Source: Circinella umbellata (taxonomy: Eukaryota > Mucoromycota > Mucoromycetes > Mucorales > Lichtheimiaceae). From it: DNA of 64,000 nt. The notes beneath the pieces were generated by a model, which saw only the letters and a program-made list of their open reading frames with translations, was not told the DNA's origin and made no database searches. The position numbers and the translations under genes were made by a program. How positions within the stretch are numbered: position 1 is the first letter of the stretch; each line of letters opens with the position of its first letter. The stretch is taken from the NCBI GenBank assembly GCA_025093555.1, contig JAIWNF010000023.1, forward strand, positions 620,001 to 684,000, written 5' to 3'. Shown here in pieces: positions 50,481 to 62,738 of the stretch.

Positions 50481-52088
50481 TATAATAAACAACACGGTGT
50501 GCGTATTTGATTAGCTTAAAAAAAGTGGCAGAAAAAAAGATTAAGAAGATGAAAAAAAAGGAATGGTGTAAAATTCTTTACTAATAGAATTTGTTATATA
50601 TCTTGGATAGTAATTTACATAATAAAATAAAAGTGATTGTGTACAATAATTCTGTTTTTTTCACGCTGATATTTTGATACTTTTTCTATTTGATGGTTTA
50701 TGTGATACCGGGTAGTTATTTTACATGGATGATCCATATAAAATGATTAGAGTAAAACAATAGGTCGGAAGGTGGATAAAACAAGTGGTTTGGGAGAGGT
50801 TGGGAGTTGACAATTTTCTTTAGTGTTGGTTTGATTCAAAGAATAATGAAATTTACCATTATACCGGATTTTGATATCTCAAGCAAAAGTTAATAAACAT
50901 TTGAACTTTTTCCCGAAATGTCTTTTTTTAAATTTTTGGACCAAAAATTTTACATAGATTGATATATTGATACGTTTCAGTCGTATCGTGTTAGAAAAAT
51001 GAATAAAAAGTAATGGAATTCCGAGTATATGACTCAAGGAAAAGGATAATATGATCACCTATAAAAAATAAAGGATAAAAGAATCCGGTCAATTTTAATA
51101 ACCAGGTATAAATCAATCCCGATTGTGGGGTCAAAATAGAAAATAAGAGTGAATGAACTACGTAAGTATTTTATTAGAACGTAGTAGAACTGAAGATTTA
51201 TTTGAGGAAGATGTCTTATTTATACTAATTTCTACCTATCTATACTAAGTTGATAACTGGTTGTAATTCATGAGTACAGTATAAGTAACTTGTACTTGTA
51301 ACAGCTATTTGTATGTGTGGCCTCTTACTGTTTTAGGTAACATTTACGAGTACGTACGTTATATTATATACATGTATAATTTCATCATTGAAGATGAAGT
51401 TCTTATTTGTTTGTCACACAAGTTAATCATATACAGATTATTATTTTTTGCAAGAGAAAAAGAGCGAGTTTTTTCTTGATTTATAATGTATTCTAAGGTT
51501 GTACTCTATTATGATTCTTAATGTACCGTATTATGCAGAGAATTTGTTTTTATTTATATGTATGCAACATTATTTCTTTCTCTTATAGATGAAACGCGTT
51601 ATAAGACTATCAGTGTTAATTTAACTACTTTGTTGACTCTTAAATAGAATTTTCACTTGTAAAAGTAAAATTAAGAACCCCAAAGGTCACACTTGTCTTA
51701 TGATAACATATCTACTGATGTATGCGCGTATATCATAATCACTAAAAAAGATTAATCATGGGGGGAATCATTCATGCGTGTGGTTATATCATATACAGTG
51801 ATACAACATTTTATTCAAATAATATCGAGAATCTTTATGTGTAAATAAAGATTTCATAACAAAACAAGCTTATGTAGAATGATTCACCAAGATTATTTCA
51901 AATGATCATGTGATGTACACAACTTTTTTGTTGTGATTAGTATTTTCAAATAAACTCAGAACATGCATTGGTTATTTTTTCCGGGCGGTTCTTTTTAACA
52001 CACAAGTTTTTTTTTTTTTTTTTGCTTCTTCTCACCTTCTTTTCTCTCTTTTTTAAACTTTTTTATATTGTTTTTTTCTTTTTTTTGA

Positions 52089-53553
52089 ATGGCTAATTTG
52101 GACATTAAAATCAAGTTATCAAATACCTTGGGTACATTGTTACTTATTGGTTTTCAAGGTTTCAGTTATTCTAGTTGGTTTGTACTTTATATTCATAAAA
52201 CTCAGCATAAAAAAAAAAAAGGAAACGCTCCATAGTCTTGGGCATATATGTATCTATATATGTGTATTCATTTTTGAAAGTTTCATGTTTTATGCAGGTT
52301 TTTTGATCACAAAGAAGGTTTTCATGGTCGCGATTTTATTATTATCTTGATTGGTATTTTACAATTATTGCTTATTGGTATGACCATTTATCAATGGTTA
52401 CCTAAAGCACCCAAGGGTAAGTTTCTTTTTTTTTTTTGGGAGGGGGGCGTGGAGACAGAGAGGAGGTTAAATCTATAACAATACGTTATCATACCCGAAA
52501 AGTTTATTATTATATACGAGCCTTCTTCACCTTCGCACCTTCGTGGGTTGAGCCCCTCCGCTTCGCTTCGTGTCAACCCCTCCGGAGCTGCGGTTTGGCG
52601 GCTCGTTATTATATATATTTACTAAACAAGATGTTTTATATTCTTAGATGTTTTTGAAGCTATTGGTTATTGGTACTTGTTGATTGCAGCTTTAAATAGT
52701 GGTGTTTCTATTTTATGGGTAAGTTATTATTTAATTGATCATGAAACTGTCATCAATTTTTTGTTAGTTTATTTTAAAATGATGAAAAGGATTAAATATT
52801 TGTGGTTATTATTAAAAGTACTAAAAAAATAAACAATTATAAATAAACACTAGTTCTTCCACCTTAATATTTTTGCATTTGTAGGATTATTATGGCAATT
52901 AGCAACACTTTTCTATGTATACCATCGCTTACGTGATTACCCTCCTCGTAATAATACTGATGCAGTATTTGTTAATTCTCCATTTTCAATTTATACTGCT
53001 GCTTCTTTCTTTATGACTATTTGGCAAATCTTTCAATTCAGTGAAGAAACCAAGAGTCATCCAGTAGTAAGTATAGAACCAAAAATAGGCTTTGTTTGGT
53101 ATAATAATATAAGTATATTGATCATCAATTTTTTTTTTGTTTTAGGTAAATACCGTTATTATTATCGCTATTGGATTTGTTGCATTACATCTTGTGGATT
53201 ATTCTCATCGACATGATTGGGTTTATGCTTTGACTACTGCATGGTAAAATACTTATTACGTTTATATAAAAGGAAAAAAAAAGGGGGGAAGGGGAGAGAA
53301 AGATTATTGTTTGACGTTTTAAATCTTATTTTATGCGGGGAATTATTTTAACCTTATTTTTTTTAGGATCCTTTTGGATGCTGCTGTCTTCTTGACGGGT
53401 ACACCTCATGTTGTTTCACTCGTTGTTGTTGGTATTCTTGTAAGTGCTGTAGCACGTGCCTTAATTCCCAACTGGTTGGAACGCATCAATAGTCGTTTTA
53501 GTCGTTTTACAAATCGATTTGGTGAACGTACTCCTCTTTTAGGAGGTCATTAG
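52089..53553 (+). CDS. Multi-pass membrane protein of unknown function
   Basis: Exons 52089-52177, 52298-52416, 52648-52718, 52854-53066, 53146-53243 and 53367-53553 give 258 residues. Six or seven hydrophobic helices are visible: LGTLLLIGFQGFSY, FIIILIGILQLLLIGMTIY, YWYLLIAALNSGVSILW, FAFVGLLWQLATLFYVY, YTAASFFMTIWQIF, TVIIIAIGFVALHLV, and ILLDAAVFLTGTPHVV with SLVVVGILVSAVA. The C-terminal tail ends ERTPLLGGH, an acidic-dileucine-like sorting signal often seen on vacuolar or endosomal proteins. I do not recognise the family; a fungal DUF1774-like membrane protein is a guess. The exon 1 donor and exon 4 acceptor were chosen because they alone keep the frame. Intron 2 contains the GC-rich hairpin insertion at 52517-52605. 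Confidence 0.75.
52517..52605. mobile_element. GC-rich nested-hairpin insertion with 10-bp target duplication
   Basis: An 89-bp, strongly GC-rich block sits inside an AT-rich intron. Its ends are CGAGCC and GGCTCG, perfect inverted repeats. Inside are GGGTTGA (52545-52551) and TCAACCC (52573-52579), which pair around a 21-nt loop, and the palindrome CTCCGGAG (about 52580-52587). The direct repeat TTATTATATA stands immediately on both sides (52507-52516 and 52606-52615), as expected for a target-site duplication, although the target is low-complexity. It resembles in style the GC-rich double-hairpin elements known from fungal mitochondrial genomes; relationship is inference. Confidence 0.65.
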
Positions 53554-53814
53554 TAAAATTTACTAAAATTTCATATCCCATTAAACTTTCTGTTTTTTAT
53601 TGTTTGCCAATACTTAATTCCCCCCCTCCCAACGAGTCTAGTTAAATAAAAAAAAAGACTATTACTTGTCACCCAACATATTTTTTTGAAGTGACATTGA
53701 TATTATAAGGAAAATCAAATCTCTAATTCTTCTGTCTGTGTGTGTGTCTGTGTGTGATGTACAATTTTATTTTTCTATCCTTTTTTTTTATTATTATTGG
53801 CTGTTCTTTTTACT

Positions 53815-55657
53815 TTACTTTCTGATATAAGGTTTCAATTGACGCAAACGTTCAACAGCTTGTTCTAATACATCATCTGTCTTACAGAAAGCAAAACGAG
53901 CAAAATCTTTTGCTAAATCCCAATGATCTTTGGAATAAAATTCAGAAGGAGGAATAGCAGCAACACCAATTTCCTTTGTCAACCAATAACAAGTTTTGAA
54001 ATCACCACCTCGTGCATCCAATTCTGCAGGGAATGAATAATCTTTAGGGATATCAATCTTGTTTGTATTCACCAAAATATAATAAGCACCTTCAGGAACA
54101 GTATAAGGTAATTCCAATTCATCAAAGACTTGAGCCAAAATTTCACGTTTCTTAAGATAAGCTGCAATTTGATCTTGGAAAATAGGTTGTGTTAAAGATG
54201 TTTCTAAACCAGCAGCAACAGCTTCTTGACAAGGTGAATTGACAGAAAAGACAACTCGTGTTTGTGCAGCAAAAGAATATTTAACAAGATGTTCAGGACC
54301 AATTAACCATCCAACACGCCATCCAGTAGCAGCAAAACTTTTACCACCAGAACAAACAGTTAATGTACGTTCCCATAAGTTACCCAAGGTAGCAATACGA
54401 GGGAATTTTTGAAGAGGAGGATAATATAATCGATCATACTATGAATAAATAAATAAACACCCCATCCCCCCACCCACCCATTTTCAATTATTTTATATTC
54501 TTTCTTTTCATTAATAATAATAATAATAATAATAATAAACTTACAACTTCATCAGATAAAATAATAAGATCATTTTCTTCAGCAACTTTTCCAATAGCTA
54601 ATAATTCTTCTTCGTCAAATACTTTTCCAACAGGATTATGAGGCGTATTAATAACAATCATTTTTGTTTTATCAGTCACTTTAGATCGAAGTTCATCAAT
54701 ATCCAAACGCCATTCATGAGATGAAATAATAGAATCTTTTGCACGTTCAGGTGCTCGAAGTGGTACAAAAACAGGTTTACCACCATTCATGGAAATATTG
54801 GACTAAAAAATTTTAATCAATTAAATGAAATTCCCACTCTCTCTTCTTTGATTAAAGAATAAAATTACTTACGATATATTGATCAAAGAATGGTTCAATA
54901 CAAATGACTTCAGAACCTTCATCCAAATAACCAGCAAAAGTAGCATACATGGCTAAATAATTATATATTATAATATTATGATTATTATTTGTTTTGAATT
55001 TTACGAAAATTAACCCTCACTCTGCTGTAACCCAGATATTTTCATTTATTTATTTACCTTCGTTAGCACCTGCAGTAACTAAAATTTCAGTTTCAGGATC
55101 AAGTTGACGATTAAATTCTGGTGAATAAGAAGCAGCAATAGCATTACGCAAACGAAGACGACCTTTAGGATGACTATATTGGTTTGATTCTACATTGTCA
55201 ATAGCTTCTTTAGCTGCTTTTTGAACTGCTTCAGGGGGACCAAAACTATTTTTATTTTGTTAGGAAAAGTTAAATGACAGCTCATATTGCTTATCTCATT
55301 ACTACCCACCCCACATTCCATTCTAATTTCATTTCCATTTCAATATATTATAAACATACTTCATATAACCTTGACCCAAGTTAATAGCCTTAGTTTCAGC
55401 AGCCAAAGGAGTGAAGATAGACCATACTAATATATATATATATATATATATATGTTGATATAATTTAGACTTGACAACAATAATATAATAATAAAATTAA
55501 TATATATATATATATATTTCTTACCGTCTTTTTCGAATTTAGAGACACGTGCAGCAGGAGTAAAACCTTTGCCCATTGTTATTGTTGTTGAATTGAATGA
55601 CCTGAAAAGAAAAGGTTGACAACGACGAGTAGCGGTCCTAGAAAAGTATTGAAACAT
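53815..55657 (-). CDS. BNA3: Kynurenine aminotransferase-like PLP enzyme
   Basis: Exons 55657-55525, 55426-55360, 55245-55058, 54952-54873, 54802-54545 and 54438-53815 give 449 residues. The fold-type I class is that of kynurenine/glutamine transaminase, which converts kynurenine to kynurenic acid with a 2-oxo acid. Markers are VWSIFTPLA, INLGQGYMNFGPPEAV, NQYSHPKGRLRLRNAIA, INTPHNPVGKVF, DLIILSDEVYDRLYY, and the cofactor loop SGGKSFAATGWRVGWLIGP with Lys275 as the expected Schiff-base Lys. The N-terminus (MFQYFSRTATRRCQPFLFRS) is basic and amphipathic, fitting mitochondrial import. An internal Met (MGKGFTPAARV) could give a cytosolic form. Intron 1 contains TA microsatellites (about 55434-55453). 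The gene is head-to-head with VPS26. Confidence 0.9.
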
Positions 55658-56295
55658 CCTATTTAATAGATGGATATCTTTTTTTTTCACTTTTTTTCGC
55701 TGGTTAATCAAACCTTAACCAGTTTTAATTTTGGACGAATCAGAAGAAGCATGAATGACGCGACTCATAACAGTTCACAAGTTCATCTTCGGCTATAATT
55801 TTTGTTTGAAAACCGACGACCCCCAACCATTTTAATCATCATTTTATATATATTCATGCATAATTATTGAGTTCTATCTTTAGATTATAAGTAAATCTTT
55901 CCTTTTCATTTTTTACTATGTAAACTTTCAACAATAATATTAGTTCAATTAAAGGAATATAAATTACCCGTTCAAATCAATTAACCAAAAATAGTCAATT
56001 TTATTATGCAGATCCCTCCCATCTTATTATAAGATTTACTACTATTATTATTACTCTTTAATAATGTAGTTAGAAAAAAATAAATCAATAAAATAAAAAA
56101 GAAAAGTAATAATAATATTTAAAGACAAACATACGGTTTCCATAAATAGAATAAATATTATATAACACGTATAAACCTTCCCCCCCTGAATTGATTGAGT
56201 TATTTGATAAAAAAGAGTGTGAGTGTGCATAACTGTTGTTCGGGTGTTTCCTTCTTTTTAACATATTACTTTTTACTTTTTCAAAAACTATTTCC
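55658..56295. promoter_or_regulatory. Head-to-head promoter region, BNA3-like and VPS26
   Basis: A 638-bp AT-rich divergent region. A short minus-strand ORF at 56085-56297 overlaps the VPS26 start and is judged a shadow. No strong motif was identified. Confidence 0.4.
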
Positions 56296-57946
56296 ATGTC
56301 TGTGGCAGTAAGTTATATAATTAAACGTGTAAAAAAATTATATATACATTTTATATATAAACTAAAATAAAAAAAAAAAAGTCGCTTTTTGGGTTCTCAG
56401 CACCAGTTGAGATAAAAATTCAATTGACGGATACAGAACAAATACAACGTAAAACCTTTAATTTGATTGTTGATAGAAGTCAACCAGTTCAAAAGCTACC
56501 ACTTTATTTTGATCGAGAACCTGTTCGAGGAAAGGTAATAACAACATGTTTCTTTTTTTTTTCTTTTTGACCATTCTAATTATCAACCAGACTAAATATA
56601 TAAAATAAAAAAAGGTCTCAATCAAGGCTAGTCAGGGTAAACGATTAGAACATAATGGAGTTCGTGTTGAATGTGTTGGAAGCATTGGTAATAATTATAC
56701 TTGTTATATATTATAATACATTTTAAAATTGAAACTGACACAACACATTCAAAACAATTCAAATAATAGTTATCTTTAACGATTCGTCACAAAGTAAAGA
56801 GTTTCTTTGTTTGTCACAGGAACTAGCAGCACCCGGTGAAGTATTGAAACCAAATATGGAATTTGAATTCCGTAACGTTGAAAAACAGTATGAATGTTAT
56901 TATGGAATCAATGTACAACTACGGTAAATATAGATAAAGATATGTGCATGTGCAGGATGCATATAGTTGACTGAATGGATTAAAAAAAAGTATTATTTCA
57001 GATATTTTGTACGTGTTGTAGTTGCAAGACGGATGGGAAACTTGGTAAAAGAATCAGATATATTAGTTCGATCTTATGATCCACCAAAAGAAGTAACACC
57101 ACATTCAATTAAAATGGAAGTTGGAATTGAAGATTGTTTACATATTGAATTTGAGTACAATAAATCAACGTAAGAAGTAATATACCTTATTATTTATTAT
57201 ATGATCAAATGAAAATAAAAGGGGAATACAAAGATACTTATCCTTCATATATTAGATATCATCTTAAAGATGTTATTGTTGGGAAAATATTTTTTTTACT
57301 CGTACGTATAAAAATCAAATACATGGAATTATGTATTGTTCGAAGGGAAACGACTGGATTTGGTAAGTTTAACTCATTTATTTTAGATATGAAAGAGAAC
57401 CTGTTGAAGTTAACATATATTATTGTTTATTATTATTGTAGCACCAAATACTTACAATGAAAGTGAAACTGTCAGTAAATTTGAAATTATGGATGGTGCT
57501 CCTGTGCGAGGTAAATTAACAATCTATTTCTATTTCTATATAAACCTATTTTGCTTATTATTATTATGTATTACTATTATATGAAGGTGAAATAATTCCT
57601 ATTCGTTTATTCCTTGGTGGTTATGATCTTACACCTACTTTTCGTGGTAAGTAATAAAAAACAAGTTATATTTGAGCAACCATAATTATTGATGGACTCT
57701 TTCAATTTGATATGTAGATATCAATAAAAGATTTTCTGTTCGATATTATTTGAATCTTGTATTATATGATGAAGAAAATCGACGATATTATAAACAACAA
57801 GAAATATTTCTATATAGGTTACCAGGTACAACTCTTTTTTTTTTTTTTGCTTGGTTTTAAGAAAGCGTTCATTAATTAAATATTTATATTTAGAGGATGA
57901 TGGTTTACCAAAAGAGACACGAGAAAGAGAAAGGGATACTGATTAA
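56296..57946 (+). CDS. VPS26: Retromer subunit Vps26
   Basis: Ten exons, 56296-56307, 56382-56534, 56615-56687, 56770-56923, 57002-57169, 57256-57362, 57442-57510, 57587-57646, 57718-57825 and 57894-57946, give 318 residues. Vps26 is the arrestin-fold subunit of the retromer core with Vps35 and Vps29, recycling receptors from endosomes. The protein starts MSVASLFGFSAPVEIKI. Conserved blocks are HNGVRVECVGSIVIFND, ELAAPGEVLKPNMEFEF, YYGINVQLRYFVRVVV, YHLKDVIVGKIFFLLVRIKI, PIRLFLGGYDLTPTFRDI and FSVRYYLNLVLYDEENRRYY with KQQEIFLYRLP. Exon 1 is only 12 nt (four codons), supported by the family start. The Vps35-binding C-terminal half is complete. Confidence 0.95.
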
Positions 57947-58221
57947 ATTTTTATAATAAACTTATAAGTTGGAATTGGATCTATAGGAAAGGTTGTTGGT
58001 TTGTATCAATCTTGAATGATATGTATAAGAAAAAAGTTGTACTGGTTCGCTACACACTTGATAATTTTTCTTATAAATATTCCTTTTCAACCAATATTTT
58101 GTCTCCATTTTTAAGTAAATTATGTGAATCTTCTGCTACGTATAAATTTAAATATTATAATTTTCAGAATGTTATTGTCAAATTAAACACTACATAATTT
58201 TGAAGATATATGTATTAACTT

Positions 58222-61200
58222 TTAATTACCATTATTGAAATCAATAACTTGACCGGTTGAAGTCTTAAAGACATAACATTGTCCATCCCGTAATTTGAAT
58301 AATTTTTTTATTCCACGATAGTGTCTTTCTCTTATATGTGAGACAAAGGAATTACGAAAACCCTTTCTTGTATTACACCCTTGATAAGGACAATAAAAGT
58401 ATTGTCCTTTTATATAGTTATATAAACAGATATGTTAATCATAAAGGATTCATCTTTAATTATCAAATACAAAAATAAAAATAACCTTTATCGACATCGT
58501 CATCTTCCTCTGGTGTTATTATTTTATCCCCTTCTTTTAGAACTGTTTGTGAATTCTCTAAAGAGTTTGTAAATGTATTATTAGCTTCCATAAAGAAAAG
58601 GAATTTCAAATTATTTATTTACCACTAAAATCAATAATTTCTCCTGAACTTGATTTTAAAGGGACCATTATGTTACTATGCTTTAATAAAGGTAAATTTG
58701 AATAATGTCGGTGTCGAATATGATCAAGGATAAAAGATCTACAATTTCCTGATCGACTACATCCTTCATATGGACAACGAAATTCGCCTACAGTTTTAAC
58801 ACAAACAGTTTTTAAAAAAAAAGGAACAAGAATTTAATCCTATAATATATATATATATATATAACATGCATACCTTTCGGATTTTCTACAAATAGTGTTT
58901 CCTCTGGTTGTAATAGATTTTGAGAAACTATTAATTATAATTGTGTTTTTTAATATATATTAGAAATAGTATTCGTTTCAACATTTTATATATTATTAAG
59001 AAAAATGAAATTATATATTGTTCTATACCAGAGAGATCTACGTTTTGACCTGATACTGTTTTGAAAACGATTTTATGCGAAGTGATACCAGGTGGTGACA
59101 TTAGATGATGTGAATCTCGAATATGATTGATGACAATAACTCTACGAAAATAAGATGTTTTACAACCTTTGTATGGACAATAAAATTTTCCTACGTAGAA
59201 ATTTTAAACGATTTATAGTTAAAATAAAATGATATGAATTAAAAGATAATGAGGTAGTGGTGGTGGTATCTAATTTAATATTATTGAAGTTTAACATCAA
59301 GAAATTAAATAAACCTTTTGGAGACTTTTCTTCAAATCTAATTTTATCGTTTTTCCGCAATAATTTTTGTTTATTATCTATGTTATTTAATGTAAAAAAA
59401 AAAAAAGAACATGTTTAGTAAAAATAATACGTATCTATGTCTAGATAATATATATTACCACGAAAATCAACTATGATTCCACTAGTCGTTTTAAATACAT
59501 AAGATCTACTTCTTCTGTTCGTCATAAGAGGAAAATCTTTATCGTGGTGTGATCGAATATGAGAATAGAAAGGCGATGGTTTTCGAAATGTGACTAAACG
59601 ACTACAGGCTTGATAAGGACAGTAATAAAGTCGATGTTGATCTATTGTTATAGCAGTTGTAAAAATAGTTATATACAAGTAATCAACAATTAAAAAAAAA
59701 ACTGATCAAATACACGCTTTTTTTTTGTTACCTTTATACTGCATCTGATCATCTAAAGATTTTAGCTCATATAATATCTTTTCATTCCTATTTAGTACAC
59801 CATGATCTAAAACAACAGTAAAAACAATTAATAAATAGTAAAATTTTATCGTGCCACCGGGCAATATGATTATCTAAGAGTATAATCGGTTTACCTTTAC
59901 TGAAATCAAGGACTTTCCCTGAGCAAGTTTTAAAATTATAACTTGATGATCCTATCTGATTAAATTGAGGTAGATCTACGGAATGCTTTTTTCGAAGATG
60001 GCCCAGTAAGCTCAATTTTTTTACACATTTACTATCGCAGTTTTTGTACGGGCAACAGAAATACACTACCATTATAATTGAATGTATTTAATTAATACGT
60101 AACATCGAACAGCTCATTGTATAAATACTACAACATGCTAATTGAAATATATATATTTTTCAAACCTTGATCTTCACACCCCTCCTGTTCTATCAAAACT
60201 GTATCTTTATTATGTCTAAAGGTATTTCGTGAACTCTCTATAGAAAGCATATAGCAACATTGAATCATGTAATGAGTCGACCCAGAGGGGGTGGGTTTTG
60301 TTTACTCGTATGCTTTTATGAAAAAATGGTTTCCTCCCACCCCTATTTCTTATTTATTATACTGATACCTCGAAAATCAATTATCTGTCCTGAAACAGTT
60401 TTAAATATCACTTTGGATGCTGGGGTTCCTTTTCTTAAACGAGGAAAGTCAGGATTATGTTGTTCTCGAATATGAAGAAAAAGCCAACTTAAACGCTTTC
60501 TTATAGTACGACATTTTTGATAAGGACAAAAATAGGATTGTTGTAATCGATCTACGTACGTATTCATGTGAAAGAATTAGATTAAATTACGCTTTCCCCT
60601 TTCCCCTCTCTTATCTTCTTCCCAACCTTGTTCATAAAATATTTTTCGTGTTAGAATCATTTGTTCCCCAGGCTTCAATAAATTTCTCGACATTTCTACA
60701 TTTTTTACAAAAATTGAAATGAGTTTTTTTTTATTACATTCAAACAAGATAATAATTCTACACAAGTGGATTGGTTCTTTACCTTTGAAACTAACTATTT
60801 GTTCAGAAGATGTTATAAACAAAGGGCTTGTACCTGACAAACACCGAGGGAATTGTGGGTCATGGTATTTTCGAATATGATCATAGATGTACGTCAATGA
60901 TTTGTATTTTATTGAGTTATAGTTACATTCTTGATAAGGACAACAATAAGGCTTCTCTGTGTATAAAAATGAGTATTAGTAAAATTTTATGTGTATGATT
61001 GCTTATCTGTACATAAAATGATGTTTTCACAGTATACAAAGAAGACTTATTATACATGTTTTTTTTTTTTTTTTACTAACCTTCATCACAGTCGTTATGA
61101 AATAATAATCTTATTCTATCGCCTTTCTTTAACAAATTTTTTGAATTTGCTAAAGGCCGATCAAATTAAAAAGATAAAAAAAAAAGTTATTAATACTATT

Positions 61201-62738
61201 TTAAACTATACTTATTCTATGAAATGGTATGAACAGTCCTTTTGATATTATCTACTTTTTTTTTTTTTTTTACCGGTAAAATCGATATTTTTTCCCAAGG
61301 GGGACATAAAAATATCTGTACGATACATCTTGGGAAAAGTCGAATCGTGTTGATTTCGAAAATGTTTAAAGAGACTACTTATATGATCACTACAGTTATA
61401 ATTACATTTCTGATATGGACAATAATAGACTCGTCCTAACAAAATGATAAAAAAATGATATTTAGTATATTTTAGCTCATCAAATGATAACAAAAGGGGG
61501 TTAAGAGGAATGAATATCCTAAAAGATTTTCTAGAAATATTGCATCGATTCGACAATAACCTTTTGGTGGTTTTCCTATTATTTGCTCATTTTCTAAATG
61601 TGATAACATGGTATATTATATTATATTATAGTGAGATAATGAACATGAAGAATTAAAAGTTTGAACAAAATATACATATAATATGTAATTATTCATATTT
61701 TGTTTACCATCATCTAATGCTGAGTCATAGTGTTTACGTTTTGAGGGTATATTTCTTTGAATGTTCTCGCCTTGTTCTGAAAATGGTTTTCTCCCAACTT
61801 CGGTACCAACATTATCTCGATTCATCATCAGTAACTGATGCTTTTTTGTCTGTGACCGAGTTCTCACACCTACAATTTTCTTTACAGGGTAACTTTCTTT
61901 TACTACCAAAGTATCATCCGTAGTATCATATTCTATTTTTTTTTATATTTTCAAAAAAAAAAAAGGCGTCATTTTTAAAGTGATTGTTTTTTTTTACATG
62001 TACTTTTTTTTTCTCTTCTGATGTATTATCAAATACCTTCAAACTCAGATTCATCCATATTACTAGAGTCATCATCAATTGATGCACTCAATAAAGTGTT
62101 ATCAACTTGAATATCATTGTTTCTAACGAAATCATAATCTGATTCTTGTGATAGTTCTTTCTCTGGTTCTGAATCACTTTCAAATTGATTGTAAGGAAGA
62201 CTATCATCCAGTGATGCAGGTATTACAACGGGTCGCCGTTCTCTTGTTCTTATTCTCTTGTTACTATTACTACTATTATCATCTTCCAAATCCAAATATG
62301 TCTTATTTCTTTCCAGAGGAGTTTCTTCTAAAAATTCATTTTCGACCAAACATTCTGGGGTTCCTTGAATTATATTCATAAAAGTAGACCCATCTACTAC
62401 TGGCTCTTTTTTTATAGCTATCGACACGTTTTCATCAAATGGATAAGAAGTAGTAGTAGTAGTTGTAGAGAATAGTTCTTCTGACTCTTCTAGTTTGACA
62501 TGAACTTCTTTAAAGTCTTTTTTTTTTATTTGCGAAATACAAGTCAATAAAACAACAATTTTTCATTTTGAATGACACGACGCGTGTCAAAAAAAAAAAA
62601 AGTTTCTTTCCTACCTTTAGATTGGTCATTCTGAATGGTCGATTCAATCTCACTTCCTACATTAGTGTTCCTATTGACTCGACTTACTACATTTTTATTC
62701 ATACGTTTTCGTCGTGAATATTTTGATTGGGTGAACAT
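58222..62738 (-). CDS. Protein with eight tandem zinc-finger modules (undescribed architecture)
   Basis: Nineteen exons: 62738-62615, 62516-62037, 61932-61708, 61593-61561, 61435-61274, 61149-61081, 60956-60783, 60695-60627, 60551-60369, 60237-60166, 60065-59895, 59806-59732, 59641-59459, 59377-59315, 59190-59029, 58927-58874, 58787-58623, 58557-58486 and 58406-58222. They give 906 residues. The N-terminal about 285 residues are disordered: a basic start (SKYSRRKRMNKN), acidic stretches, IKKEP and RTRSQTKKH. Eight modules follow, each a short linker exon (often NLLKxGDxI) plus a finger exon. The finger is CPYxxC-x12-15-H(I/L/F)RxxH, spacing C-x4-C and H-x4-H, then a variable part and FKTxSGxxIDFxG. 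All eight keep all four ligands. All introns are phase 1. Likely nuclear and nucleic-acid or chromatin binding (inference); I know no named family with this composite module. Confidence 0.85.
62573..62589. repeat. 17-bp palindrome TGACACG-ACG-CGTGTCA
   Basis: A perfect 7-bp inverted repeat around ACG in intron 1 of the zinc-finger gene. It also contains ACGCGT. It may be a protein-binding site. Confidence 0.4.

Larger units (their letters stand above)
43899..52088. other. Gene-poor, repeat-bearing tract of about 8.2 kb
   Basis: No gene can be supported. In order, the tract contains a possible TA-flanked TIR element (43924-44988), an (AAC)n microsatellite (45940-45968), a direct repeat pair (47851-48153), a pyrimidine-rich degenerate array (48550-49060), two unexplained ORFs (48990-49379 and 49414-49809), a GAGTGA microsatellite (about 49985-50006) and a tandem hairpin duplication (50092-50480). 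50500-51990 is plain AT-rich sequence. The last 90 bases are T-rich leader of the next gene. Confidence 0.5.

Noticed and set aside
52391..52657. Short ORFs over the GC-rich insertion
   Set aside because: They run through an intron and a hairpin; composition follows GC content, not coding.
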